From: Dryas octopetala | Lineage: Eukaryota > Streptophyta > Magnoliopsida > Rosales > Rosaceae | Length of the DNA: 64,000 nt | Direction: 5' to 3' | NCBI GenBank assembly: GCA_963921425.1 | Contig: OY992833.1 | Coordinates: 2,296,501 to 2,360,500, forward strand | Shown: positions 9,705-21,545 of the stretch, piece by piece | Numbering within the stretch: the first letter of the stretch is position 1 | How the letters are laid out: each line of letters starts with the position of its first letter | Translations under genes and position numbers: made by a program | Notes under the pieces: model-generated | What the model was told of the DNA's origin: nothing | Databases searched by the model: none | The model's input: the letters and a program-made list of their open reading frames with translations, nothing else

Positions 9705-12700
9705 ATGGCGACATCCCGCTCTCGCTCTCTATGCCGCACGCTAAGGTCGTTCTCGACAAGCACGAAGCCGTCGCACCACAACAGCCACCAGCAGAATCAC
9801 CAGTACTCCGAGCCCAACTCCTTCATCGGCTGCTGGGAGGCCCCCAGAGACCCAAAACAGGCGGAGGCCAAGCTCGCGCGCCTCCGCCGAGAGTACGCCA
9901 AGCAAGTCAAGGAGGTCCGCAAGGAGTACATCAAGGAGGTCGAGCTCATGCGGCTCGAGAAGCTTCGCAAGGACGAGGCCCGAAAAGAAGCGCTTCGGCT
10001 CCAGAACGAGGAGCGCAAGAGGCTCAAAGCTGAGGCGGCCAAGGTCCGAGCCCAGCAGCGTGAGGTTGCCGAGCAGGAGTTTCGACAAACCCTAGTATGT
10101 GCATTGTGCTGTGCCCTTTTCTTTATTATCTCTTTCTTTTTTCTTTTTCTTTTTTCTCTTTCTGTGATTTTGATTTTTTGAATGTGTTTGGTTGATGAGA
10201 AAGTGTGGGAAATGGAAGGAAAGTTTGTTGTGTTTGGGATTTGATGTGAAACCCAGTATGTAGATTTTGTAGTTTTGAGGCTTATTTTTGGTTTGGTGGC
10301 TATGGAAATGGGAGGGTATAGGAGAATTTAAGTTGTTGACGTTTTAAGATGGGAAAGGGAAAATGATTTTTTTGTTTTTTTTTTTTTATTTGGCATCGAT
10401 TTGAAACTCTAGTTTGTGGTTTTGGGTTTACTTCAATTTTAAGCCTTTTATATTGTTTTGATTCTCTGTTTTGGCTGTTGTGGAAATGTGGGAAAGGAGA
10501 AAATTTGAGTTCTTGATGCTCCTTGGGCTTTTGGTGGGTTACTAGGAATACATTGGGAAAATCAAAGAGAATAAAAGTTAGAGAGTTTTGAATATAAGAA
10601 ACTTTCATTTTATTGATGTTAGGGAAAATGTGGTAATGCAGATCGAGAACACATGAACCTTGAGGACAATACTTCTTTGAACTAAATCCGATAATTGGGG
10701 CTTTATGAAAATCTGATATGTTAGCTTCTTTGTTATTGATGTCGGTATATAACCTCATAAAAGCTTAAGAATTATGACTTGCTCAATTGACTAATTTGTG
10801 TTATTGTGCTATGACTATCCAACTCTTCTGATAGTATTACAGTCTTTTGATCAATAACGGGCATGCAATGGTGCATTCTGACCATAGGCTGAGCACAATG
10901 TCCATTTGGTAAAACTAACATTAGGGACCAAATATTTATTGGTTTTATTGGGTAAAACCTTGAGAAAATCATATCTTGGTATGTGGTTATTCCTGAACTT
11001 TATTTTTCTATCTTGCTCATAAATGCAGTATGTCATTATACAACTCGTATTTAGTCTTTGTAATATCTTTGAAAAAATTAAGAGTTGGGCTTGGACAGGA
11101 ACACTTGAGTAGGAATGTCAGCTTATTTTTGAGATCCATCCTATAACTTGGTGTGAATTCATTGAATATAAAGAGGTTATCAGCAAAGGTAAAAGCTTTA
11201 ATTTAAAGGGCATGGTTAAATTTTTTACGTATCAACTTTCTTGGAATTAATGTAGATAATTGAAGTTTACAGAAATAGGAGATTTGAGCTCTAATTAGGT
11301 CTTAAGAAATTTGAGTGCCATCCAGAAATGCTAAACTATGTTGTGTAACTTAAAGATTGTTTAGAATCTTTGCAATATTGTCCCTAGGCTGTGAAACCTT
11401 TTACATGTCCAATAGTGCTATTTGTTTTGTACCATTCAATCCTTTCAAAAAAAAAAAAAAATCAACCTCTTTTCTATGATTTGGAAGGCTGAAGTACCAC
11501 CCAAGGTACAAGTTCTTTCTTGGATTATTGCTCATGGTAGGGTCAATACCTGTGATTTGGTTCGTTGGAGAAGACCTAGTTTTTGTCTTTCTCCCAATGG
11601 TATATGTTGTGTAAAGGCAAGGTTGAAAATTTAGGTAATTTGTTTCTTCACTACCCTGGTGGGAAATTCCAGTATCTTGCATTTTTCTGTTATCTGAGAA
11701 GCACAAAGGCATTTGGTGGGGCCCATGAGGGGGAAAGAAGGAAGAAGTGTTAGGGAATCATAGTGCGGTGGCTGTGTTTTGGGTGCTGTGGTTGGAAAGA
11801 AAGAATAAGAGTTTTGAAGATTATAGTAGTGCTGTGGATGGAAAGAAGGAAGAAGTGTTAGGGAGTCATAGTGCGCTGGCTATATTTTGGGTGCTGTGGA
11901 TAACTTATAGTGGTGTCTGCATATATTTCACTTAATGGTTGAGGCTTATACTATGATAGCATGAAGAATGTGGATTAACAAATTTTTAATGAACTTGTGT
12001 ATACCAGTTGTAAAGAAAATCTCGCGATTGTGTGACCCCTTCGAGGGCTCAAGTTCTATATTTACCAGGTTTCAGGGAAGTTGTGGTTCTTAAGTTTCCT
12101 AGGTGGCCCTAAGAACAGAGTGCTGCTATAGTACATTGGGTTTTTAAGCTTTTCTAACTCACTCTCTCCTCTTTTTGTCGAGATTCCACTGCTTTTCTGA
12201 AAAATAAAATTATATATATATCTATCAATTGTGGGGGCAAGTTCCTTTCATCCAGTTTTTTCCGTGACATTGAGTATGTGTTCCAAAGAAAAATATGCAA
12301 ATTTTTAATAAATATCTGATGTAAAATAGTGTTAAATTTCTTAGTATCCACTGAAAATTGAGTTGATGCTAATTTTCATATTCATGTATGTAAGTGTGGC
12401 ATGTGAGTCTACCATCACAGGTAACATCCAGATATGGCAATTATATTCTCGATTGTGATTCAACACATCAACTCTAAATCTTGAATAGTTTCATTATTTT
12501 ATTTGTTTCACCTGTCTATATACAGGAGAGGGATGAAAATTAAAAAACTGTTTATTTATTTATTTATTTATTTTCATATTGCTCCCCTTGTTTTTTGCTT
12601 GCATGTCTTATGTGTTTTGACATGTATAAATGCACAGTTGAAAGAAAGAGCAGAGAAGCTTGAGAATTGGAGGATGAAGGAAAAGCTTAAAGAAAAGAAG

Positions 12701-12808
12701 AAAAAAGAGAAGAATGAACTGTTGCGGCGCCAAAGTTCCATGTGGATTGATGAACCAGAACTGGAAAAGAAGATTTTAGAAGCTATTGTTGATACCACAC
12801 CCCTTTGA
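9705..12808 (+). CDS. Conserved basic coiled-coil protein, probably mitochondrial (2 exons)
   Basis: Exons are 9705-10094 (130 codons) and 12638-12808 (56 codons plus TGA), joined in phase 0 by a 2.5-kb GT-AG intron (CTA|GTATGT, GCACAG|TTGAAA). The product is 186 residues. Residues 1-23 (MATSRSRSLCRTLRSFSTST..) are Arg/Ser-rich without acids, typical of a mitochondrial presequence. FIGCWEAPRDP follows near residue 42. From about residue 55 to 165 the chain is highly charged Lys/Arg/Glu with heptad character (long helix or coiled coil). The tail LLRRQSSMWIDEPELEKK..IVDTTPL is distinctive. I recall similar unnamed plant proteins but no function; a mitoribosome or organellar complex subunit is one guess. 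The start is the ATG that opens the presequence; upstream in-frame codons lack ATG. The intron holds a LINE relic. Exon codon use is GC-richer than the surroundings. Confidence 0.85.
11440..11945 (+). pseudogene. LINE reverse-transcriptase relic (zf-RVT region) in intron
   Basis: Translation from about 11475 gives IWKAEVPPKVQVLSWIIAHG, then RVNTCDLVRWRRPSFCLSP and CC, which is the zinc-binding region downstream of reverse transcriptase in plant LINEs. It breaks at a stop after about 50 codons. Farther on, FWVLWLERKNKSFED (about 11775-11820) resembles the LINE C-terminus. A roughly 105-bp segment (about 11736-11840) is repeated in tandem at 11841-11903. An A run precedes the relic at 11446-11461. 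It lies in the large intron of the 9705-12808 gene and cannot be active. Confidence 0.75.
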
Positions 12809-13164
12809 GTCCATTTTTCATTTCCAATTTTGTCCTGGTGATGCTATTGACCATATGAACAAGACAATAGGACTTAGTATATTTTGTACCCAGTCCGTAT
12901 ATTGGTAATACTTGGAGTTGCATTACTTGTGCTTGTGCAAACCCTCTTTCTTTCTCTAGGGGTTTTGTCGATTGGCTTTTTGAATTTGGTTATTCTCAGC
13001 ATCACAAGGAAACAAGTAATCTTTGCGTTCAAAAAATTCTTATATGCGTTGGAAAGCCTGCAAAGCTTGTAATACTTTAATGTTTTAGACATAACAATAC
13101 ACATCTTACTTCTACTTTTACAAATCTTACTACTATTTTTGCAACCATTCTTTACCTCAATTAT

Positions 13165-13990
13165 AACCCATTTTTCAAATTAGTACTCCAACTTTAAAAG
13201 TTGTAAAAAATTTTCTCATTTTGTGTCAACTTTTAAAGCATTGACATGTCACATGCGGATCTCCACTAATTGCTGACTGACTTCTAAAAAATGGCCATGT
13301 GGATAAAAATTAATAAAAAAAACCAAAAAAACCTTTAAACACCACTCTCTTCGATATGATGATCCTTATTTTTTCCATAATTTTTTGTAAGAAAGGGTAA
13401 AATAGGAAATATTTGTTGAAAATATGTTAAAGTAGTCAACTCAGCAATGGAGGATGATTAGAATAGCCTCTGCCTTAAAATACATAATGGTTTTCAGATT
13501 GCGGTGGGTGAGTTTGGGATGAGATTGGATTTGATTTTGGCTCCTTATGCTCCTTATGGGTTTCAAGAAAATTGCAATTAACCAGATGTGTTGGTCATGG
13601 GTTCTAGTCTCTGGCATATGCTTCATTTCACCAATGCATCATATTTTGATGTTGTCGGAACTAGAATAGGGGTTGCCGGTGAGTGGGGGAAGGAAGGAGA
13701 GGTTGCAGGGGTATAAGGGGGTTTTTTTTTTTAGAATTATTTTATTTCATTTTTAAAGGTAATATGGATTTTTTACTATTTTTTACCCATGTGGCCATTT
13801 TTTAGAAGCCAGGTCAGCACTTAGTGGGGTCCACATATGACATGTCATTGCCACATCAACAAATAATGGCATTCCTGAGGGAAAGTATATCGGGAAGTAT
13901 AAAGTTGACACAAAATGAAAGTTTAAGAATATTTATACAACATTTTAAAGTTGAGGTATTAAAAAAAAAAGTCCGTTGATTTTAGGTACT
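13165..13990. mobile_element. Inverted-repeat (MULE-like) element
   Basis: About 0.8 kb with long inverted arms. TCCAACTTTAAAAGTTGTA, TTTTGTGTCAACTTT, TGACATGTCA and TTCTAAAAAATGGCCA in the left arm (13180-13310) reappear reversed at about 13785-13965. The centre (13375-13480) matches the DNA flanking the Tourist-like insertion at 23428-24356. No transposase and no clean target duplication were found, so the ends are approximate. Confidence 0.7.
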
Positions 13991-14001
13991 AAATTGCAAT
14001 G

Positions 14002-14725
14002 TTTTTTCATTGGGAAATTCTGTACATACCCTACAATTTTCTTTTTTTACCCAATTTCTCAATTTACCCAATCATTACTTTTTGAAATTCATATTTTCTA
14101 ATTTTACCCAACTCAACTTACTATCCTACCCTTACCCACCCCAACTATTCATCACCACCTTCTCTCTTTTTCTCTCTCTCTTTCCTCCCTTTTCTTCGCA
14201 CGCCACCAATGTACAACACCACCATCTTCTCTCTCTCTCTAGCTTTCTTCTCCGAGCACCATTCTCTCTCTCTCTATCTCTTTCCCCTCCGACCCACCCC
14301 GTCACCTAGCTTGGACCTCCACGGCACGAGCACCACCAACAGCACCACCATTCTCTGATCGAACACATTTTTTTTTTTAAAAAAATGTAGGTTTGGCGTA
14401 CCAGTGCCAAACCTGAATGTTTTGTTCGGCCGCTACTCGTCGAACAAGCTTCTTCTATTCGGCAAATGCTAGCCGAACAAGCCCCTCCGACCCACCTCCA
14501 AAAACCAACTTAAAAAAAAAATGCAGGTTCAGCGGACCAGTGCCGAACCTAAATATTTTCTTCGGCAGATACCCGTTGAACAAGCCTCTTATATCCGGAG
14601 AGTAGCTGCCAGAGAAAGAATTTAGGTTCGGCACTGGTCCGTCGAACCTGTATTTTTTTTTAGTGCGTGTTCGATCGGAGGGGAAGGAAGAGGGAGAAGT
14701 TGGGCACGAGTTGGGTCGAAGGGGA

Positions 14726-14787
<62 letters not shown>

Positions 14788-15034
14788 GTGGTGTTGCTCG
14801 TGGAGGTCTGAGGTGATGGGTGGCGTGCGAAAAAGTGGGAGGATAGAAAGAAGGTGGTGGTGTTGTTGGTGTGGCGTGTGAAGAAGATGGTGGTGCTGGG
14901 CACGGGGTGGGTCGAAGGGGAAGGAAGAGAAAAAAGAGCTGGGCACGGGGGCAAAATGGTCAATTCATGTTCACGTTTTTTGTTGGGTAAAAAAAGAAAA
15001 TTGTAGGGTATGTATAGAATTCTCTTTTTTCATT
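14002..15034. mobile_element. Mutator-like inverted-repeat element with 10-bp target duplication
   Basis: Element 14012-15024 is flanked by TTTTTTCATT at 14002-14011 and 15025-15034. The termini pair over about 40 bp (GGGAAATTCTGTACATACCC with GGGTATGTATAGAATTCTC). The outer arms continue as imperfect inverted repeats containing CCCACCC/GGGTGGG blocks, TC tracts on the left (14160-14280) and GA tracts on the right (14731-14782). The core contains several TTCGGCA/TGCCGAA repeats. A 9-10-bp duplication with long terminal inverted repeats fits a non-autonomous Mutator-type element. No protein is encoded; open frames are microsatellite artefacts. Confidence 0.85.
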
Positions 15035-16123
15035 TTAATTACCAAAACGTTTATGTCATTTCACTTTAGATACTAAATTTCAGTTTAAGTACCAACTTAA
15101 AAAAACATAGTTATACCGAACTGTGACTATCTAATAGTTATAAATTTGTTTATTAATTTGTTGTTTTTTCAATATTTATAAGGTTTAAACTTTAATATTT
15201 AGTCTTTGGGTTATAAGACTTCATCTTCTAAGCCTCAATCAAAAGTATTAAACCCTTATAAATTTTTTGGTAAAAAAAAAAAAAAAACCCTTATAAATTT
15301 TGAATTTTTATGAATTTGAAACAGTCACAACTCTGACTGTTCGACAGTTACAACTATATAACAAACCGATTTGTGACCTAATCCAAAATGTCTTGTTCTA
15401 GGTTAGTACCTAAACTAAAAAAAATTAGTGTTTTGCTGATTTGCTGAAATTTTTTTGATATTAGGTATTTAATCCTAATTTATATTAAAAAAAAGCATAT
15501 AATTTAGGTAAATTTAATTGGAAGACTGAATCGACTGACCAAAATAATCCTAAGAAATGTGAATGGCTTGTAGTCTAATTTTAATAGAAAATGTGATTGA
15601 ATTTACGAAAGAGACAATCTTGTCGCAAAATAAAAGTATAGAGAGCAAAATGACACAAACAAAGTTTATATTTTGAACTAACACATGAGTCAAAGTTCTT
15701 AACAAACCAGCCAAAAGTTAAGATCAACTAAAGGGGACTTCAACAAAAACCCCACATAAAAATATTCTAATTTTTCCTAAAACTACCAAAAAATAAAGAA
15801 ATAACAATCCAACCCTCTAGATCTAGATCAAAACCGGCTCCTAAACCCCACCTACACAATCTGCCACTTGCCCAATGGTAGAGTGGGGCTCAAGTGGGTT
15901 GCTAATCATAATTCTTTAGTCCAGGTTATTTCGACCACTATAAATTGCTGAATTGACAACTTTATTTTTAAATTTCAATTTTATCTTTAAAATAAAAAAT
16001 TTCAATTTTATTCGTCAAGTTATTCGACACTTGTCTATCGAAATGTTTGTGATTATTCAGCACCTAACTGTCGAATATTGACGGAATTTTTAGTAAATAA
16101 CGATTGAATGAAAATGAAAAAGA
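15035..16123. other. Gene-free AT-rich stretch
   Basis: I see no coding sequence, RNA gene or clear element ends here. Motifs such as GTACCTAAAC and TTTAGATACTAAATT suggest decayed inverted-repeat transposon DNA like that at 13165-13990. Near 16020-16080 there are TTCGAC/GTCGAA words that also occur just outside the hAT element on its right side (23290-23350). Confidence 0.5.
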
Positions 16124-16879
16124 CATTCAACTAGGGCTGGGTAGGTTTGACCGAAAAACCGAGACCGTACTCGAAACCGGTCCAATCGATACCGAGAATA
16201 ACCGTACCGAAATATCGGTTTGCCAACCGAACCGGTATGTTCGGTTCCGGTTCTGGTTCTCAGATCCTAGAACTACCGGTTTACCGAACCGACCGAGTAT
16301 ATATAACATTTAATTTCAATATTACATTTTTATACATTTCTATACTCTAAAATACATTTCTATAATACATTTATATACATTTCTATAATTTATATAAAAA
16401 ATATATAAATTTATAAACCCTAAACTTTTTCTATACCCTAAACCCTATAATTAATAATTTATACGTTTTTTAATTTATATAATATATTTTTATATAAAAA
16501 CTAATTGAAAATACCCTAAACTAATATTATACCATATCCTAAACAATTTATACCATATAACTATAAACTAAATACTAAACCCTATATCTTATTCCTATAT
16601 CTCATACCCTAAACTCTATTGTGTATTTTAAAAATTTTAAATCATATACCTTATAGGGCTTATTATATCCTATACCGATATACCATATACCCCATAGGAC
16701 TATGTTAGTTTATAGGATTTGATATATTAGTTTTTCCTTATCAAAACCATTGTATTTATTTTTTAATCATTCACTCACAAGCTTTAGGCTAGAATTAAGG
16801 GTAAGATCTCTCATGTTGAAGAAATCAAGAATGAAGTTGCAATGCAAAAAGATTTAAGGTATACTGCACTTCATGCATT

Positions 16880-17645
16880 TCACGAAAAACAGTTTTGTGT
16901 CTATTTGACTAGTCATTCACTGATCAGAAGGACAATGTTCTTCACGTACAGTGGCTAACACTTAAATGATAGTGTCACTTCAGTGGGCCATTTTAGGATT
17001 TGTTTCTTAAAGCCCAATTTCTGTTTTTCTAAACATGCATGTGCACAGCACATGAATTGGTTCCTTCATTGAATCAATCTGATCAGGTCTTGCTTCTCAT
17101 CATTTTCACGCCTCTCACTCACACACCAAAGCACTATTCATCTTCTTCCTCATTTCTGAATTTTGCAAAATAAAGAAATAATTGATTTTACAGCTCCACA
17201 TTCTTATCCTCAGCTGTACTAGGATACCTCTCTAGGACAAAAGGAATATGCCCTTTATTTGTCTCTTGCGAACATCCATTGATTGGCTTCCACGTGACAC
17301 GGGCTGAAAAGGGGTGTGTGCGTCGTGGGTATTTTGGGCGTCCTTTGGTTGAGTCTTTTGTGTGATGTGAATTTCAGTTGGGTATGCTTGCTGCGTGTGT
17401 GCTTGGGTTTTTGTGGGTGTGTGCTCATCCTTTTCAAGTAAGAAAATGTTTTTGATTTTCTCAAATTAAAATGATTTTCTTAACTTGTTTTTCACCCTCT
17501 AAAATCTGAATGAGTTTGAGTGTTTTTCTAAATCTTTTCACATATTCATAAACACTATCATTTAGATTTTAGATTAAGGATTCTCCATTAGCCTTTTCAT
17601 GTTTTTTGCTTGAGAAGACTGATTTCTAAAGAATCCAATTTGCAT
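16880..17645 (+). mobile_element. Dispersed repeat, probable LTR (copy 2, first part)
   Basis: Inverted relative of part of 6900-8030 (see that entry). Its partner segment is 21255-21545. The two were contiguous before the insertion of the 17654-21246 element. No coding sequence. Confidence 0.5.
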
Positions 17646-18043
17646 ATCATTTCTAGGCCTCACCAAAAAGCCCAAGGCCCGAAGCCCACCCGAAGCCCCC
17701 CCGGCCCATTAGGCTCGAAGCCTGATTTGGGCCGACCTGGCCCGGCCCGAAAGTCTCTTGGGTTGGGCTTGGGCCATTCCCTTGAAGCCCAGGGCCGCTC
17801 GAAACCCGGCCCGTTTAGGCCAGCCCAAAAACCGGCCCAAAGCCCGACCCAAAGCCCAATTTGGAAATCATAACATATTTAATAGGTTTTTCGTTTGTTT
17901 ATTCTAATAAATTATTAATATGCTTATTAAGTTATTATATAATACTATAATGTTAGTAAATAGTAATAGTGTAAACTATATAATACCATAAATAATAAAG
18001 TAATTAACTTTTAAAATTATATACAACATTACAACTATAATAA

Positions 18044-18611
18044 AACATAAATGGGGGAAATTACAGATTTAGTCCAGTTATTTTATACCTAGTTCAATTT
18101 TGGTCCACAATCTTTTTTAAGTTCTGTTTTGGTCTACTAATTGTTTCACTTGTTCAATAAAGGTCCAGATTTGTTTTCTCAAATTTGGCCTGCTTTTTAC
18201 CCTATCAAATCTCACCCAAATTCAGCAAATATATACTTGTTTTAAAGCTATGCATTTCTTCTTTACAACCATATAAAGATCATTCAAATTGGAGTTCTAA
18301 AACTCAAGATAATTGACCCTAAAGTAGGGTACCCAAAACTGCCAATTTTTCAAATTTCACCAAATCTCAATTCTCTTAGATTATAATACTCCAAATTTGT
18401 TTTTATGACTAAGAAATGATGAAATATAACTTATACTTCAATTATAATTGAAGAAAACACAACCCAAAAGATTTAAAGTCACAAATCTGGACCTTTATTG
18501 AACAAATGAAACAATTAGTGGACCAAAACAGAACTTAAAAAAGATCGTGGACCAAAATTGAACTAGGTATAAAATAAGTGGACCAAATCTGTAATTTCCT
18601 CAACATAAATG
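18044..18611. mobile_element. Fold-back MITE, Mutator-like, 10-bp target duplication
   Basis: Element 18054-18601 (548 bp) is flanked by AACATAAATG at 18044-18053 and 18602-18611. The termini GGGGAAATTACAGATTTAGTCC and, reversed, GAGGAAATTACAGATTTGGTCC continue into arms that pair over roughly 130 bp. The style (repeated 'tttggtcca' words) resembles the elements at 5592 and 61879, but the ends differ. Non-coding. Confidence 0.9.
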
Positions 18612-18635
18612 TATATGTGTATATACAACTTTTAT

Positions 18636-20060
18636 AATACAACTAAGGAGTAAAATTTCGGTTTGGAGGAAATTTTCGTGGAAATTTCGATTTCGATAAA
18701 ATTAGACAAAAACGACAAAAAATTGCTATTAAAATACAAAAATTTTGAATGAAACTTTATTATATGTTTATTTAACATATTATCTACTACATTAATAAAA
18801 AAATATTCAAAAAACTAAATTATATAGTATGATTCATATGATATAAGATGATATAGACTGAATTGTAAAAAATAATGTATCAAAATTCTATATTTTTTAT
18901 TTTACCACTTTGATTTTGCCCAGTTGTTTAAACATAATAATAATAATAATAATAAACAAAACCAACTGTTTTGTTACTTTTGTACCTAAGCCTGTAAGCC
19001 AAAAATTTGATAATTTTGAGATTTCTAATTTTTATTATTATAAATTTTTTTTTGAAAAAATCACACATGGACTTTTTATTTTCACTTTATTCTTTGCCAA
19101 GGCTCTTGACTCCTGAATACTGATGGACAAAAACTTTGTTAACAATTTTTTTTTTTTTGATAAATTATGATTCAATTAATTGGGACCACACACTCTGCAC
19201 CAAAAATGTATTAGAAGTTAATCATGCACTTGTAGTCTTGTAGACATGTGATGGAAATTTAAGGGGAAAAATTAAATTAGAGAAACCAATGAAAAACTAG
19301 TGTTTAATTTAAGAAAATGATTGAACTTTGAAGGATAGATGGCTTCATTATTTTCGTTGGAGAAAGATACATGCACTGAACTGAACCATTCGAAACCTAC
19401 AGCATGCAATCCAGACACATCAAGAGGGGGACCCACCCAGACTGTCCTTATGTGGAAAACAAACATTTAGGGGAATAATCACGTATCTATTTATCTGTAT
19501 GACTGTATCAATCTACTAATGAGTTTGTCTACAATATAGGTATTGTATCATATACGGATGACACACTCATTCTCTCTCCTCTCTCTCTCTTTCTTTTTCT
19601 TTTTCTTCTTTCTGGCGAATCTGGCTTTCTCTTTCAGCCCTTTTTTTTTTTTGTTTCTTCTTCTTCTCCTTTCTGGCTTTCTCTTTTAGCCTTCTTCTTT
19701 TTTTTCTTCATCTCCTTTCTTTCATTTATCTCAATTAGTCCATCCCATGTGCTTCTCTCTCTCTCTCTCGGCATCTCAATCCCAACCCACCCTCAACTTT
19801 TTCTCCCTCATCTTGCCCTTGCTGCCAAAACCCAGTCTCTCCTTTCTTCCTCCCTCCTCCACGGCCTCAGCCTCCCCAAAACCCAACCTCTCTAAACCCA
19901 GAAATCCCACCCAGCGAAAATTTCGCTGAAATTTCGAGGTTTTCGGGGAAATTTTTGAAATTTCGCCGAAATATTCCGAAATCAAAACGAAAATTATATG
20001 GTATTGTGATAAAATTTCGCCCTCTCCAAAAAACGAAATTATATGGTATTGAATACAACT
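18636..20060. mobile_element. Mutator-like insertion with 9-bp target duplication, possible captured segment
   Basis: Insert 18645-20051 (1.4 kb) lies between AATACAACT at 18636-18644 and 20052-20060. The ends share an ATTTCG..TTTGGAG/GGAAATTTTCG-like block in inverted orientation, but the match is imperfect. The middle contains a TC-rich leader-like tract (19560-19780) followed by an open Pro/Ser-rich frame (19747-19929). That could be a captured 5' UTR and first exon of a host gene, but I cannot name a donor. The 9-bp duplication fits a Mutator-type element. Confidence 0.65.
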
Positions 20061-20094
20061 ATAATTAAAGTTATTAAATCACGATCGTCAATTC

Positions 20095-20675
20095 ATTAAT
20101 TCAACGACCTGAACCGTTCATTTTCTATTTTCACAGTCAAAGATCATACTTACAAAAAATCGGCTAAATCAGAATTCATCTACCCATTCGATTATCATTA
20201 GAAAAACCATGATCGTTCATTAATTCGACCACTGTTACGTCACTTTTACATCTCCGATTAAGCTAATTTTTTACAAGAATTCTCTTTGAGTGGGGAACTA
20301 AAACTTGAATGGTTCGGATCGTTGAAAACACGATCAATATGTGAGCTTCTACATATAAATACACTTGAAGAGTATAATTTTAATAACTTTCTCGTTGAAA
20401 CCTTGTTGTTTCCATAATTATGAAGACCACAATGTGATTTCAACAATCTGACCCGTTTATTTTCTATGTTTATAGTCGAAGATCATCCATACAAAAAATC
20501 GGCTAAATCGAAATTCATCTATCCATTCGATCATCATTACAAAAACCATGATCGTTCATTAATTTGACCACCATTATGTCACTTTTACATCTCCGATTAA
20601 GCTAATTTTTTGCATAAATTATCTTTGAGTGAGGAACTAAAATTTGAACGGTTCGAACCGTTGACAACACAATTG
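20095..20675. repeat. Roughly 230-bp direct duplication
   Basis: About 20095-20325 and 20440-20670 are near-identical direct copies. Shared words include AAAAAATCGGCTAAATC, CATTCGAT.ATCATTA, AACCATGATCGTTCATTAA, CATCTCCGATTAAGCTAA and GAACTAAAA.TTGAA. Non-coding, inside the inner hAT-type element. Confidence 0.85.
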
Positions 20676-20907
20676 CATCGTTTGTTTATAAAAATATGTA
20701 ATAAAATATATAATAAAACATATGTACATTTATGTTTTATTATAGTTGTAATGTTGTATATAATTTTAAAAGTTTATTATTTATGGTATTACACTATTAC
20801 TAACATAATAGTGTTATATAATAACTTAATAAGCATATTAATAATTTATTGAAGTAAACAAACGAAAGAGCTATTAAATATGTTATGATTCATAAACTTG
20901 ACAAATA

Positions 20908-21001
20908 AATTAGTCAGCTTAATTGGTTGAGGGTTAAACCTTGTTATGTGAGGTCTCATGTTCAAATCACAACATAGCCAAAATCCTTTTTTTTTTTTTT
21001 T
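20908..21001 (+). mobile_element. tRNA-derived SINE-like fragment
   Basis: A box-A-like stretch (TCAGCTTAATTGGTTGAGG) and a box-B-like stretch (GGTCTCATGTTCAAATC) are spaced about 30 bp apart, followed by a run of T ending near 21001. Together they look like the tRNA-related head of a plant SINE. The left arm of the host hAT-type element lacks this insert. No folded tRNA with a proper acceptor stem is evident, so it is not a functional tRNA gene. Confidence 0.5.
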
Positions 21002-21254
21002 GAAGATATATATGTGTCTAAACAAGCTTTGGACCCATTTTGGGCCGCCCGTTCGGGCCTAACTCGGCCCGGCCCTCCAAGCCCGCAAGCCAAAGCCTGA
21101 TGGGCGGGCCTTGGGCTTGTGTATTAAAGCCCAAGCCCGGCCCGGCCTGAAAGCCCTATTGGGCTTCTATAATTCAAGCCCGAGCCCGGCCTGAACTTGA
21201 AAAATTTGGGTCGGGCTGGCCCGGCCTGGCCCATTGTCGACCCCTAATCATTTC

Positions 21255-21545
21255 ACAGCATTATCATTGAAATTCACTTGCTTGGTTGCGATCAGTGCCT
21301 TGCATTGAAGAGCTCAAGGAGGAGCTGCCAATGACATGAATGATTGATTGTTAGCTTCAAGGTGTTTGCACAAGGATGCACAATGGTAAGAAGCTGCCAC
21401 TTAGTATTAGGACTAAGGTGATTGAGCTTGTTGTGCGATTGCTTGTATTAAAACCCTTGATATTTGATTGCTTGGTCAGTTGAAAAAGACCTCCAGTTTT
21501 TTAACCGTTAGTGGCTTTTCTGGGTGAACAATCTTGTGCCTTGTT
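21255..21545 (+). mobile_element. Dispersed repeat, probable LTR (copy 2, second part)
   Basis: Continuation of 16880-17645 after the inner hAT-type element. Reversed, it aligns with about 6920-7200, for example GTGGCAGCTTCTTACC and TTCACCCAGAAAA. No coding sequence. Confidence 0.6.

Larger units (their letters stand above)
17646..21254. mobile_element. Inner hAT-type element with long inverted arms
   Basis: Element 17654-21246 (3.6 kb) is flanked by ATCATTTC at 17646-17653 and 21247-21254 (8 bp). The left end is TAGGCCTCACC; the right end reads TAGGGGTCGACAATGGGCC on the reverse strand. GGCCC/CGGCCC-rich subterminal blocks occur at 17670-17865 and 21040-21235. The inner arms are inverted copies: 17870-18053 pairs with 20705-20890 (for example ACAACTATAATAAAACATAAATG). 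Two smaller elements (18054-18601 and 18645-20051) have landed in the left arm, and a tRNA-like short element lies in the right arm. No transposase is visible. Confidence 0.88.

Noticed and set aside
9596..10088. Overlapping frames on both strands over exon 1 of the 9705 gene (115-145 codons)
   Set aside because: They are shadows of a GC-rich real exon; only the MATSRSRS frame splices to a matching second exon.
14455..14963. 113- and 163-codon minus-strand frames
   Set aside because: They cover the GA/TC arm and loop of an inverted-repeat element and are composition artefacts.
20925..20985. Possible functional tRNA gene
   Set aside because: A- and B-box-like motifs exist, but no complete acceptor and anticodon stems can be drawn; a SINE-like origin fits better.
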